This document shows positions 1 through 6,233 of a DNA stretch of 6,478 nt, in pieces. A program made the position numbers and the translations under genes. The stretch covers positions 1 through 6,478 of the forward strand of contig JAURMB010000077.1 in NCBI GenBank assembly GCA_030831045.1, in the 5' to 3' direction. The notes under the pieces are model-generated. The model did no database searches, was not told where the DNA came from, and was given only the letters and a program-made list of their open reading frames with translations. Each line of letters starts with the position of its first letter. Position 1 is the first letter of the stretch. The stretch comes from Schleiferiaceae bacterium. GTDB taxonomy: Bacteria; Bacteroidota; Bacteroidia; Flavobacteriales; Schleiferiaceae.

Positions 1-119
1 CAAACAAACCCTCGAGGTTTGGGATGAGCTTTGGAATCAGGTCAAAAGGCACGAGAATTGATTTGGGCTTAACGTTGCGTTCACGGTGCTTTGCCACCTT
101 GCATCAGCCCAAACCATGA
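1..119 (+). CDS. C-terminal end of an upstream gene, possibly an outer-membrane beta-barrel protein (partial)
   Basis: The reading frame starting at base 3 is open from the window edge to a TGA at 117-119, about 38 codons; the start lies outside. The peptide contains FGMSFGI, a short turn RSKGT, and RIDLGLTLRSR, where hydrophobic and polar or small residues alternate. That is the pattern of a beta-hairpin in an outer-membrane barrel, so a barrel protein is inferred; the family cannot be named. Support for this frame: its TGA overlaps the ATG of the next gene as ATGA, the same junction seen at two other places here, and its Gly-Ile pair is coded GGA-ATC as elsewhere in the window. A competing frame from base 2 is open to a TGA at 59-61 (tail LEVWDELWNQVKRHEN) and cannot be excluded. 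Confidence 0.45.
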   Translation, partial: NKPSRFGMSFGIRSKGTRIDLGLTLRSRCFATLHQPKP

Positions 120-607
120 AAACCATCTACCTCGTTCGCCATGCGAAGAGTTCGTGGGAGTACCACGAACTGCCCGATATGGACCGTCCGCTGAAAGGGC
201 GCGGAATCCGCGATGCGCACCTCATGGCCGGCTGGCTAAGTGAACTGCTTCATGAGTCACCCGTCTTGTACGCCTCACCGGCGACCCGTACCCTGCACAC
301 CGCGATGATCTTTGCGCGCACCCTGGGTGTGGCGCTCGATGATGTTCGGGTGGTGGATGCCCTGTATGCGGCTTCGCACGACGGAATCGCGGACGTGGTT
401 CGTAGCCTTTCTGACGACCAAAACCACGTCATGCTCTTTGGGCACAACCCCGGAATGAGTGACTTTATTTCGGACTGTGTTCCGGGATTTACCGAGAACA
501 TGCCCACAGCGGGCGTGGCCGTACTCGACGTTGCAATTTCTTCGTGGAAGGACTTGCGCAGCGAGGCGGAACTTCGGTACTTTGATTTTCCTAAAAACCT
601 CAAGTAA
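116..607 (+). CDS. sixA: SixA-type phosphohistidine phosphatase (histidine phosphatase superfamily)
   Basis: This 163-residue cytoplasmic protein has the small one-domain layout of SixA enzymes, which remove phosphate from phosphohistidine in proteins. Visible motifs are the N-terminal LVRHAKSSW with the R8-H9 pair (H9 is the expected phospho-acceptor), DRPLKGRG at about 23-30, SPATRT with R58, and LFGHNPG with the second catalytic histidine H110. The ATG at 116 is chosen because the family motif starts a few residues later; an upstream in-frame GTG at 86 would add ten residues with no family match. No Shine-Dalgarno site is visible, as is usual in Bacteroidota. The gene overlaps the frame before it by ATGA and ends 12 bases before ppk1. 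The family is secure. The substrate is unknown, and the symbol reflects family rather than proven function. Confidence 0.85.
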   Translation: MKTIYLVRHAKSSWEYHELPDMDRPLKGRGIRDAHLMAGWLSELLHESPVLYASPATRTLHTAMIFARTLGVALDDVRVVDALYAASHDGIADVVRSLSDDQNHVMLFGHNPGMSDFISDCVPGFTENMPTAGVAVLDVAISSWKDLRSEAELRYFDFPKNLK

Positions 608-619
608 TACTTTTATAAT

Positions 620-2707
620 ATGGGAAAAATGAGCGACTTACGCTCTCGATTTGTCAATCGTGACCTCAGCTGGCTGCAGTTTAATGCCCGCGTGCTTCAA
701 GAGGCCGAAGACGAGCGCAACCCATTAATTGAGCGAATTCGCTTTTTAGGGATTTTCTCGAACAACCTCGACGAGTTTTTTAGGGTACGCTACGCGAGCA
801 TTCAGCGCATGGAATCGTCGACTGACGAGAAGAAGGTCAAGGAAACCCTTGGTGGATGGAATCCGACAGACCTGCTTCAGGCCATTCAGGCTGAAGTCAA
901 CGTCTTGAACGATCGGGTGGAGCGGGTTTACGACGCGCTCATGGGCCAGCTCGAGGCCCAGGGCGTTAAAATTATTGACGAACAGGACCTTACGCAGGGC
1001 CAAAAGGACTTCATTCGCAAGTTCTACGTTGAAAAGGTTAGTCCAACCATCTTCGCGATGATTCTTCAGGACCATTTGCCCTTTCCTGAGCTCAACGACG
1101 CCTCTATTTACCTCGCGATTCGCCTTTGGCCCAAATTGGGCGGAGACCCTGTGCTGTCGCTGGTCGAGGTTCCGGCCGAAATCCACGGTCGCTTTGTCGA
1201 ACTGCCCAAGTACGGCAAGAACTACCTGATGTTTTTGGACGACGTACTTCGCCACAACCTGCAGTACGCGTACTTTCTTTTTCCGTCGCAACGCATTGAG
1301 GCCTACACGTTTAAAATCTCTCGGGACGCGGAACTCGACATGGACCACCACGACGTCAGCCGCACCGTGCTCGACCGGGTGCGACGCGGACTCGAAGACC
1401 GCCAAGTGGGCGACCCAGTGCGCATGGTCTACGACCGCGAAATGCCGTCGGAGTTCCTCGCGTACCTGATGGGGCGCATTGGCCTTCAGAATTCCGATGC
1501 CGTGATTGCCGGCGCGCGCTACCACAACAAAAAGGATTTGATGCGCTTCCCCAACATCGGCGGGCCAGAACTCGAGCATCCGCGCCTCGAGCCGCTGCAG
1601 CACCCCGACCTCGACATGGAGAAGTCGCTGATGAACGTCGTGCGCCAAAAAGACGTGCTGCTGTTTTTGCCCTACCACAACTTTTTGAGCCTCGTGCGCT
1701 TCTTGCGCGAAGCCGCGATTGACCCCGCCGTCACCAAAATCAGCATCACACTGTACCGTATGGCCAGCCAGTCGCGCATTGTGTCGGCGCTGATCAATGC
1801 GGCCAAAAACGGCAAAAAAGTGCGCGTAGTCATTGAGCTGCAGGCGCGATTCGACGAAGAAAACAACCTGCACTACCTCGAGAAAATGAGCAAAGAGGGT
1901 ATCGAGGTCCAAACGGGCGTTGAAGGCCTCAAGGTGCACAGCAAAATCGTCCACATCGAGCGAAGCACGGCCGATGGAGGCAAAGAGTACTTCGCGGTGG
2001 TGGGCACGGGCAACTTCCACGAGGGTTCCGCCAAAGTCTATACCGACTACCAGCTGCTCACCGCCAATCCGGTGATCTGTGCCGACATTGCACGGGTGTT
2101 CGAGTTTCTGTACGAGCCCTACAAGGTGATCAAGTACAAGGAGTTACTTGTGAGTCCGCACTACAGCCGCAGCGGAATCATCAAGTGCATCGACCGCGAA
2201 ATCGCCCACGCCAAAAAGGGCAAGAAGGCCGAAATCATCATGAAGTTCAATTCGCTGAGCTCGTACGACATTGGCGAAAAACTCTACGAGGCCAGCAAGG
2301 CAGGCGTCAAGGTGCGCCTCATTGTGCGCGGAATCTGCTGCGTCAAGCCCGGCGTCAAAGGCCTTAGCGAAAACATTCACGTGGTGAGCATCGTCGACCG
2401 ATTCCTCGAGCACAGTCGTGTGTACTACTTCTCTAACGACGGAGACCCCAAAATGTACCTCGCGTCGTTTGACATGATGACCCGCAACTTGGACCTCAGG
2501 GTTGAGGTTGGCGCACCGGTACTGGATCCCCGCATTCAGCGTGAAATCCTCGACCACCTTGAAATCCAACTTCGCGACAACGTCAAAGCGCGCGTGTACG
2601 ACCAAGAGGGCCGAAGCGTGTACCGAGTCGCGCCCGGACCGCGGATCCGCAGCCAAATGGAGCTGTACGAATACGTGAAAAAGCAAGCCAAAAAGCGTCG
2701 GGCATGA
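620..2707 (+). CDS. ppk1: Polyphosphate kinase 1
   Basis: PPK1 transfers the gamma-phosphate of ATP to a growing polyphosphate chain through a phosphohistidine. The 695 residues match the usual length, and all four domains are present: the N domain with LGIFSNNLDEFF (N49, matching E. coli N45 at the ATP site), the H domain, then two phospholipase-D-like C domains. Matching E. coli active-site residues are R380 (R375), R410 in ARFDEE (R405), H440 in KVHSK (the phosphorylated H435) and H598 in FLEHSR (H592). E. coli H454, in the segment before GTGNF, is Val here (V460). The start at 620 lies in an A/T-rich stretch; an in-frame ATG at 629 is equally plausible and gives an N-terminus nearer E. 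coli length. The gene lies 12 bases after the sixA-type gene, and its stop overlaps the ppx start. Confidence 0.97.
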   Translation: MGKMSDLRSRFVNRDLSWLQFNARVLQEAEDERNPLIERIRFLGIFSNNLDEFFRVRYASIQRMESSTDEKKVKETLGGWNPTDLLQAIQAEVNVLNDRVERVYDALMGQLEAQGVKIIDEQDLTQGQKDFIRKFYVEKVSPTIFAMILQDHLPFPELNDASIYLAIRLWPKLGGDPVLSLVEVPAEIHGRFVELPKYGKNYLMFLDDVLRHNLQYAYFLFPSQRIEAYTFKISRDAELDMDHHDVSRTVLDRVRRGLEDRQVGDPVRMVYDREMPSEFLAYLMGRIGLQNSDAVIAGARYHNKKDLMRFPNIGGPELEHPRLEPLQHPDLDMEKSLMNVVRQKDVLLFLPYHNFLSLVRFLREAAIDPAVTKISITLYRMASQSRIVSALINAAKNGKKVRVVIELQARFDEENNLHYLEKMSKEGIEVQTGVEGLKVHSKIVHIERSTADGGKEYFAVVGTGNFHEGSAKVYTDYQLLTANPVICADIARVFEFLYEPYKVIKYKELLVSPHYSRSGIIKCIDREIAHAKKGKKAEIIMKFNSLSSYDIGEKLYEASKAGVKVRLIVRGICCVKPGVKGLSENIHVVSIVDRFLEHSRVYYFSNDGDPKMYLASFDMMTRNLDLRVEVGAPVLDPRIQREILDHLEIQLRDNVKARVYDQEGRSVYRVAPGPRIRSQMELYEYVKKQAKKRRA

Positions 2708-3630
2708 GCATGAAGTACCTGACGCTGGGGGCTATTGACATTGGTTCGAACTCGATTCGGCTGCTGATTAGCCATGTGATTCCGACGCCGACCTACACCT
2801 ACTACAAAAAGGTGTCGATCACGCGGCTTCCAGTGCGACTCGGTTCTGACGTGTTTACCCAGGGCGAAATCAGCAAAGAGACCGGATACCGCTTGGTCGA
2901 CGCCATGCGCGCCTTTGCCGCCATCATGCGCGTCAACGGGGTCACCGACTACCGGGCATGCGCCACCTCGGCGATGCGCGAGGCCAAGAATTCCGCGCGA
3001 TGGATACGCCGCGTGCGCCGCGCATCCGACATCGACATCGAGGTCATCGACGGCGAAGAGGAGGCAAAGCTCGTCTTTCATGCAAAGCTCTTTGACCGCA
3101 TTCACCCCGAGGAGCCCAACCTCTGCTTTGTCGACGTGGGCGGGGGCTCGACTGAGCTCACCTTCTTTCGCGACGGGCATGCGCTGGCTTCGCGGTCTTT
3201 TCCGCTCGGAACCGTGCGCCTTCTCAGCGACGCCGACAGCGAGGCGGTCTGGGAAGACCTGCGCACCTGGCTCGAGTCCGAGGTCGCGCAACTCGACGGC
3301 CCCGTAGCTTTGGTGGGTGCGGGCGGAAACATCAACAAAGCCCACAAAATCAGCGGACGCCCCGTTGAAGAACCGCTGAGTAAGCAGTACCTGGACCGCT
3401 TCAGCAAGCAGCTCGAGGCCATGACGCCCGATGAGCGAGTCCTGCAGCTGGGCCTCAACATGGACCGGGCTGACGTTATTGTTCCGGCCTTGCGCATCTA
3501 CCGCCGCGTACTGCGATGGACTCACGCGACCTGGGTCTACGTGCCCAAAATCGGGGTTTCGGACGGAATTGTGCGCGAACTGTACCACCGTAAACACCGC
3601 GCACAATGGGAACAACGCCTCGAATCTTAG
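2704..3630 (+). CDS. Short Ppx/GppA family phosphatase (exopolyphosphatase or pppGpp phosphohydrolase)
   Basis: The 308-residue protein holds the two ASKHA-fold (actin-like) domains of Ppx/GppA and nothing more. E. coli Ppx is about 510 residues and has extra C-terminal helical domains, which are missing; short forms are well known in other bacteria, so this is not a truncation. Motifs: AIDIGSNS (about 10-17, phosphate loop 1), VIDGEEEAKL with the E118-E120 cluster that should include the catalytic glutamate, VDVGGGSTEL (143-152, phosphate loop 2) and GAGGN (205-209). It follows ppk1 with an ATGA overlap, so translational coupling is likely; a second in-frame ATG lies at 2710. The setting favours polyphosphate hydrolysis by Ppx, opposing PPK1, but sequence alone cannot separate this from pppGpp hydrolysis. 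The last 25 bases overlap the next gene in another frame. Confidence 0.93.
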   Translation: MSMKYLTLGAIDIGSNSIRLLISHVIPTPTYTYYKKVSITRLPVRLGSDVFTQGEISKETGYRLVDAMRAFAAIMRVNGVTDYRACATSAMREAKNSARWIRRVRRASDIDIEVIDGEEEAKLVFHAKLFDRIHPEEPNLCFVDVGGGSTELTFFRDGHALASRSFPLGTVRLLSDADSEAVWEDLRTWLESEVAQLDGPVALVGAGGNINKAHKISGRPVEEPLSKQYLDRFSKQLEAMTPDERVLQLGLNMDRADVIVPALRIYRRVLRWTHATWVYVPKIGVSDGIVRELYHRKHRAQWEQRLES

Positions 3631-4775
3631 TTCTTCTGACCGCCGCACTCGCGGCATCCTGCGGTATCAAGCCGGCGGCACCAGCGCCGTTGAAGCCAAC
3701 TCGGGTCACCTTGACCACGGCCGAGGCCCTGAACCCCGCCGACACCGTGTGGATTACCGGCTACAACCCCGAGCTCGGCGGCTGGAACGGCCGCGGAATC
3801 CCCATGAAGCGCACCGCGAGCCACGAATGGCAGGCCCAGTTCACGACCCGCGACAGCGCCATGGCGTTTAAGTTCACCCTCGGATCCTGGGCCAAAGAGG
3901 CCCGTTTGGCCGTCGGTCGCCCCTTTGGCGACGTGGCCGGCGACCGCGGAATGGACACCGCCTTTCACGCCCTGGCGTTCAGCGCGCCGCAGCGTACCAA
4001 CGACGGCCAAGTCACAGGCGTGCTCCAAGAGCTATTGACGCCGCCGGACCCCAACGGACGCTTCCCGCAGCGCCCCATGTGGGTGTGGACGTCAGAGCCC
4101 CTGAAGCCCGGTCAGAAGTACGACCTGCTTATGCTTTCAGACGGCCAAAACTGCTTTGATCCGGCCCAGACCAGCTTTGGGGTTGACTGGGCGGTCGACG
4201 AGGCCCTGACCCAGCTCGAGGCCGAGGGAGCGATTCCGCCCACGCTCGCCGTGGGGCTGCAGTGTTCGTTTGAGCCCGACAACCAGCGCCGCAAAGAATA
4301 CGGTCCGGGCGAGGTCGGCGACGCCTACGCCGAGTACCTGACCCAGACGGTTCTGCCGTGGATCCAATCCCAGTACAACCTTACCGACCGCCGCGTCTTC
4401 GCAGGTTCGTCGATGGGCGGAATCCTTGGTTTTCGCCTCATGCACAGCTACCCGGATCTTTGGAGCGGAATCGTGTCGTTCTCTCCCGCCATCTACATCG
4501 AGACGGGCGGAGGCCTCGTGGTCGACGGGCTCACCCCGTGGAAGGCCAAAAACTACTTTTGGCCCCAGGGCAAACGCGCGTACTTCTACAACGGCGGAGT
4601 CGGACTCGACGCGGCCCTTCAGCCCGGAATCGACCGGATGCTCGAGCAACTCAAGGCCAACGGCCTAAAGCTCGGCACCGACTACCAGTGGAAGCTCGAT
4701 GCCAAAGCCAACCACGACGAAATTGCGTGGCGCCAGCACTTTCCTGAAGCCTACCGTTGGGTAACGAGTAACTAG
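3606..4775 (+). CDS. Secreted lipoprotein with CBM20-like domain and alpha/beta-hydrolase esterase domain
   Basis: The 389-residue protein starts with a short signal peptide and a lipobox (LAASC, lipidated Cys19), so it should be anchored to a membrane on the outer side. Residues about 33-125 look like a starch-binding CBM20-type beta domain: VWITGYNPELGGWN, then FKFTLGSW. Residues about 145-385 form a putative-esterase (Esterase D/Fes-like) domain with LMLSDGQNCFD, the nucleophile elbow G-S-S-M-G-G (S269) and the histidine H370 in NHDE; D335 after YNGGVGL is a candidate third triad member. The substrate is unknown: a sugar ester, a siderophore or another ester are all possible. The start overlaps the preceding ppx gene by 25 bases, but the signal peptide requires it. 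The last codons (VTSN and stop) are built from the 7-base repeat that follows. Confidence 0.88.
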   Translation: MGTTPRILVLLTAALAASCGIKPAAPAPLKPTRVTLTTAEALNPADTVWITGYNPELGGWNGRGIPMKRTASHEWQAQFTTRDSAMAFKFTLGSWAKEARLAVGRPFGDVAGDRGMDTAFHALAFSAPQRTNDGQVTGVLQELLTPPDPNGRFPQRPMWVWTSEPLKPGQKYDLLMLSDGQNCFDPAQTSFGVDWAVDEALTQLEAEGAIPPTLAVGLQCSFEPDNQRRKEYGPGEVGDAYAEYLTQTVLPWIQSQYNLTDRRVFAGSSMGGILGFRLMHSYPDLWSGIVSFSPAIYIETGGGLVVDGLTPWKAKNYFWPQGKRAYFYNGGVGLDAALQPGIDRMLEQLKANGLKLGTDYQWKLDAKANHDEIAWRQHFPEAYRWVTSN

Positions 4776-4834
4776 TAGCTGGTCACTTGTTTCGCGGCTT
4801 GGCACAGTAACCAGAAGCAAGTAACGAGAAGCTG
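4761..4834 (+). repeat. Degenerate heptanucleotide array (consensus GYAACTA) between convergent genes
   Basis: Four units lie end to end at 4761-4788 (GTAACGA, GTAACTA, GTAGCTG, GTCACTT). Four more lie at 4807-4834 (GTAACCA, GAAGCAA, GTAACGA, GAAGCTG) after an 18-base spacer that breaks the register. The first two units encode the end of the esterase, including its TAG stop; the last unit ends one base before the complement of the peroxiredoxin stop. The repeats allow imperfect pairing, for example GTCACTTGT at 4782-4790 with GCAAGTAAC at 4817-4825 (one mismatch and one G-T pair), or TGGTCACT at 4780-4787 with AGTAACCA at 4806-4813. No T-run follows on either strand, so a classical terminator is not supported. 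Confidence 0.7.
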
Positions 4835-4835
4835 A

Positions 4836-5414
4836 TTAGCTGCGCACGTAGTTGAGCGGGCACACCTCGCCGCGCTCTTCGAAGTACTGCCATGCGTCGA
4901 TTTCGCGAAGGATGTCGTCGACGTGGCGCATTACCGTAAAGAAGTTCACCGACTGGTAGCGCACGATGCCTTGGCGGTCGATCAAGAAGGTTCCGCGTAG
5001 GGCGATGCGGTCGCCCTCGGCGTGCAGCTGGCCGTCTTCATCGTACGCCCATTCGCCGTTGAGCACATGGTAGTTGTGGCTCACGGTTTTGTTGAGGTCG
5101 GCGAGGATAGGGTAGGTGATGCCTTTGATTCCGCCCTCTGATTTGTCGAGGTTGAGCCAAGCCTTGTGCGAAGCGTCGCTGTCGGTCGAGCAGGCGATGA
5201 CCTGAACGTTGCGCTTCTCGAACTCGGCCAGGTTGGCCTGAAACTCGTGCATTTCGATGGGGCACACCGCGCTAAAGTCTTTGGGGTAGAAAAACAGCAG
5301 GACGTACTTCTGGCCTTCGAACTGGGCGAGGCTGTAGTCTTTGACGATTTCGCCGCCGTTGACTACGGCAGTTAGGCTGAATTCTGGGGCTTTTTTACCA
5401 ACGAGTAGCGACAT
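4836..5414 (-). CDS. Typical 2-Cys peroxiredoxin (AhpC/Prx1 family)
   Basis: This thiol peroxidase reduces hydrogen peroxide and organic peroxides in the cytoplasm. At 192 residues it has the full AhpC/TSA fold: KAPEFSLTAV near the start, FFYPKDFSAVCPIE holding peroxidatic Cys51, ALRGTFLIDRQGIVR holding the expected active-site arginine, and a C-terminal GEVCP holding resolving Cys185. The usual PxxxTxxC motif is PxxxSxxC here (S48), a conservative change, and the residue before V50 is Ala instead of the usual Phe. An additional Cys75 lies in VIACSTDS. The C-terminal tail after Cys185 is short and lacks the YF segment, and GGIKG replaces GGLG, so the enzyme is expected to resist over-oxidation. 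A partner reductase is not in the window. The gene converges on the esterase and has its own likely promoter upstream. Confidence 0.95.
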   Translation of the reverse strand: MSLLVGKKAPEFSLTAVVNGGEIVKDYSLAQFEGQKYVLLFFYPKDFSAVCPIEMHEFQANLAEFEKRNVQVIACSTDSDASHKAWLNLDKSEGGIKGITYPILADLNKTVSHNYHVLNGEWAYDEDGQLHAEGDRIALRGTFLIDRQGIVRYQSVNFFTVMRHVDDILREIDAWQYFEERGEVCPLNYVRS

Positions 5415-5438
5415 GGTGTGCAGATTTTAATGATGACT

Positions 5439-5446
5439 CAAAGGTA
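5439..5446 (-). promoter_or_regulatory. Candidate Bacteroidota -7 promoter element for the peroxiredoxin gene
   Basis: On the minus strand this reads TACCTTTG, an exact match to the Bacteroidota -7 consensus TAnnTTTG. It lies 24 bases upstream of the peroxiredoxin ATG, which would give a short leader of roughly 20 bases, rich in A and T. A -33 TTG at the expected 17-23 base spacing was not found (the nearest is 27 bases away), so only half of the promoter is supported by sequence. Confidence 0.5.
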
Positions 5447-5472
5447 ACCCTTGGGGCGCGCTCGTTGTTCGG

Positions 5473-5514
5473 TCAACCAGCAACTAGCAACTAGCAGCTT
5501 GTGGCTAGCAACCT
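5473..5514 (+). repeat. Degenerate heptanucleotide array (consensus GYAACTA) between the ZIP and peroxiredoxin genes
   Basis: Six consecutive 7-base units are readable without a break: TCAACCA, GCAACTA, GCAACTA, GCAGCTT, GTGGCTA, GCAACCT. The two central units are identical and the others differ by one to three bases. On the plus strand the consensus matches that of the array at 4761-4834. The final base of the array (5514) is the first base of the complement of the ZIP stop codon, so on the minus strand the array begins right at the end of that gene and ends upstream of the peroxiredoxin promoter. CTAGC at 5491-5495 and GCTAG at 5504-5508 form a small inverted repeat inside it. Confidence 0.75.
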
Positions 5515-6233
5515 CAGTGCCCGTGCCCCGCGTAGCCGCTCAGTACAAATCCGGCGGCGATTCCGACCAATACGACGGCCCAGGTGCGCAGCGGAATCCG
5601 GTGGTCTTTTTGGGTCTCAAAAAGGATGGTGCTCGACACGTGCAAAAAGATTCCGACCACGAGGCTGCCCACGACGACGTCGACGTGCGGATGCTCGGGA
5701 ATCAATAGCCCGGCCGCAGCGCCCAGCGGGGCGGCAATCCCGAGGGCGGCCATGGCCAAGGCTCCGCGCCGTGCATCGGTGCCCTCGTGCTGCAGCCAGT
5801 GGGCCACCAAGGCAGCGATGGGCAGGTTGTGCACGCCAAGTGACACGACAAAGGCGGTTTGGGCACCTTCATTCAGGCCAAAAAGCGGAACCGCCTCAGC
5901 AAACGAGTGAATCCACAGTCCGACAAAGGCGGGCCAAGGGTTGCCATGCCCGTGAGTGTGCCCGTGCTCGAGGCCCTTAGACAGCCCGTCGAGCGCAAAC
6001 TGCAGAAAGTATCCGACGACGATCCACAGTCCCCAGGTGCTGCTCGGAACCGACTCGTGCTCACTCGCCTCGGCGAGCTCGGGCATCCATAAAAATACGG
6101 TGACGGCAAAAAGAAAGGCTCCCGAAAAGGCGTTGGTGGTCGCCAGCCACGTCTTTGGAACGATTTTGCGCCCCAACCACGCGCCCAGCACAAGTGGTAG
6201 CGCAAGTCCGATCAGCAGCAAGATGTCGTTCAT
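5514..6233 (-). CDS. ZIP family metal transporter
   Basis: This 239-residue membrane protein has about eight hydrophobic segments and a histidine-rich loop (EHGHTHGHG, 89-97) between segments 3 and 4, the usual ZIP layout. ZIP proteins move zinc or other divalent metals into the cytoplasm. Metal-site candidates are E52 in WMPELAE, H109 and E113 in HSFAEA (segment 4), H135 and N136 in HNLPIA (segment 5), and H198 and E206 in FLHVSSTILFE. The usual glutamate of HNxPEG is Ile139 here. A second His pair ends the protein (GHGH). The ATG at 6233 is chosen because it starts directly before the first membrane segment and overlaps the upstream stop as ATGA; a start at 6284 would add 17 polar residues. 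The metal is not predictable from sequence. Confidence 0.9.
   Translation of the reverse strand: MNDILLLIGLALPLVLGAWLGRKIVPKTWLATTNAFSGAFLFAVTVFLWMPELAEASEHESVPSSTWGLWIVVGYFLQFALDGLSKGLEHGHTHGHGNPWPAFVGLWIHSFAEAVPLFGLNEGAQTAFVVSLGVHNLPIAALVAHWLQHEGTDARRGALAMAALGIAAPLGAAAGLLIPEHPHVDVVVGSLVVGIFLHVSSTILFETQKDHRIPLRTWAVVLVGIAAGFVLSGYAGHGH

Noticed and set aside
5..21. Small hairpin CAAACC-CTCGA-GGTTTG
   Set aside because: Only six base pairs, no T-run, and it lies within a likely coding frame; chance is sufficient.
2..61. Alternative end of an upstream gene in frame 2 (tail LEVWDELWNQVKRHEN)
   Set aside because: It is plausible as protein, but the competing frame has a beta-hairpin pattern and an ATGA junction with the next gene, so it was ranked second, not excluded.
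16..115. GGTTTGGG at 16-23 complementary to CCCAAACC at 108-115, just before the sixA-type start
   Set aside because: An isolated 8-base match over 100 bases with no supporting structure between; probably chance.
614..619. TATAAT before the ppk1 start, like a sigma-70 -10 box
   Set aside because: Bacteroidota promoters use a different -7 motif, no matching -33 element is seen, and A/T-rich bases before starts are typical of translation initiation in this phylum.
746..2020. Long open frame of 424 codons on the minus strand, opposite ppk1
   Set aside because: It is the mirror of a GC-biased coding gene. The peptide is rich in His, Val and Ala without family motifs, and the plus-strand PPK1 is certain.
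2536..3657. Long open frame of 373 codons on the minus strand, opposite the end of ppk1 and all of ppx
   Set aside because: Same cause: few stops arise opposite GC-rich codons, no recognisable domain is seen, and two secure genes lie on the other strand.
4777..4833. Imperfect stem-loop between the convergent esterase and peroxiredoxin genes as a two-way terminator
   Set aside because: The pairing has a mismatch, a bulge and a long loop, an alternative pairing is as good, and no T-run follows. It follows from the repeats.
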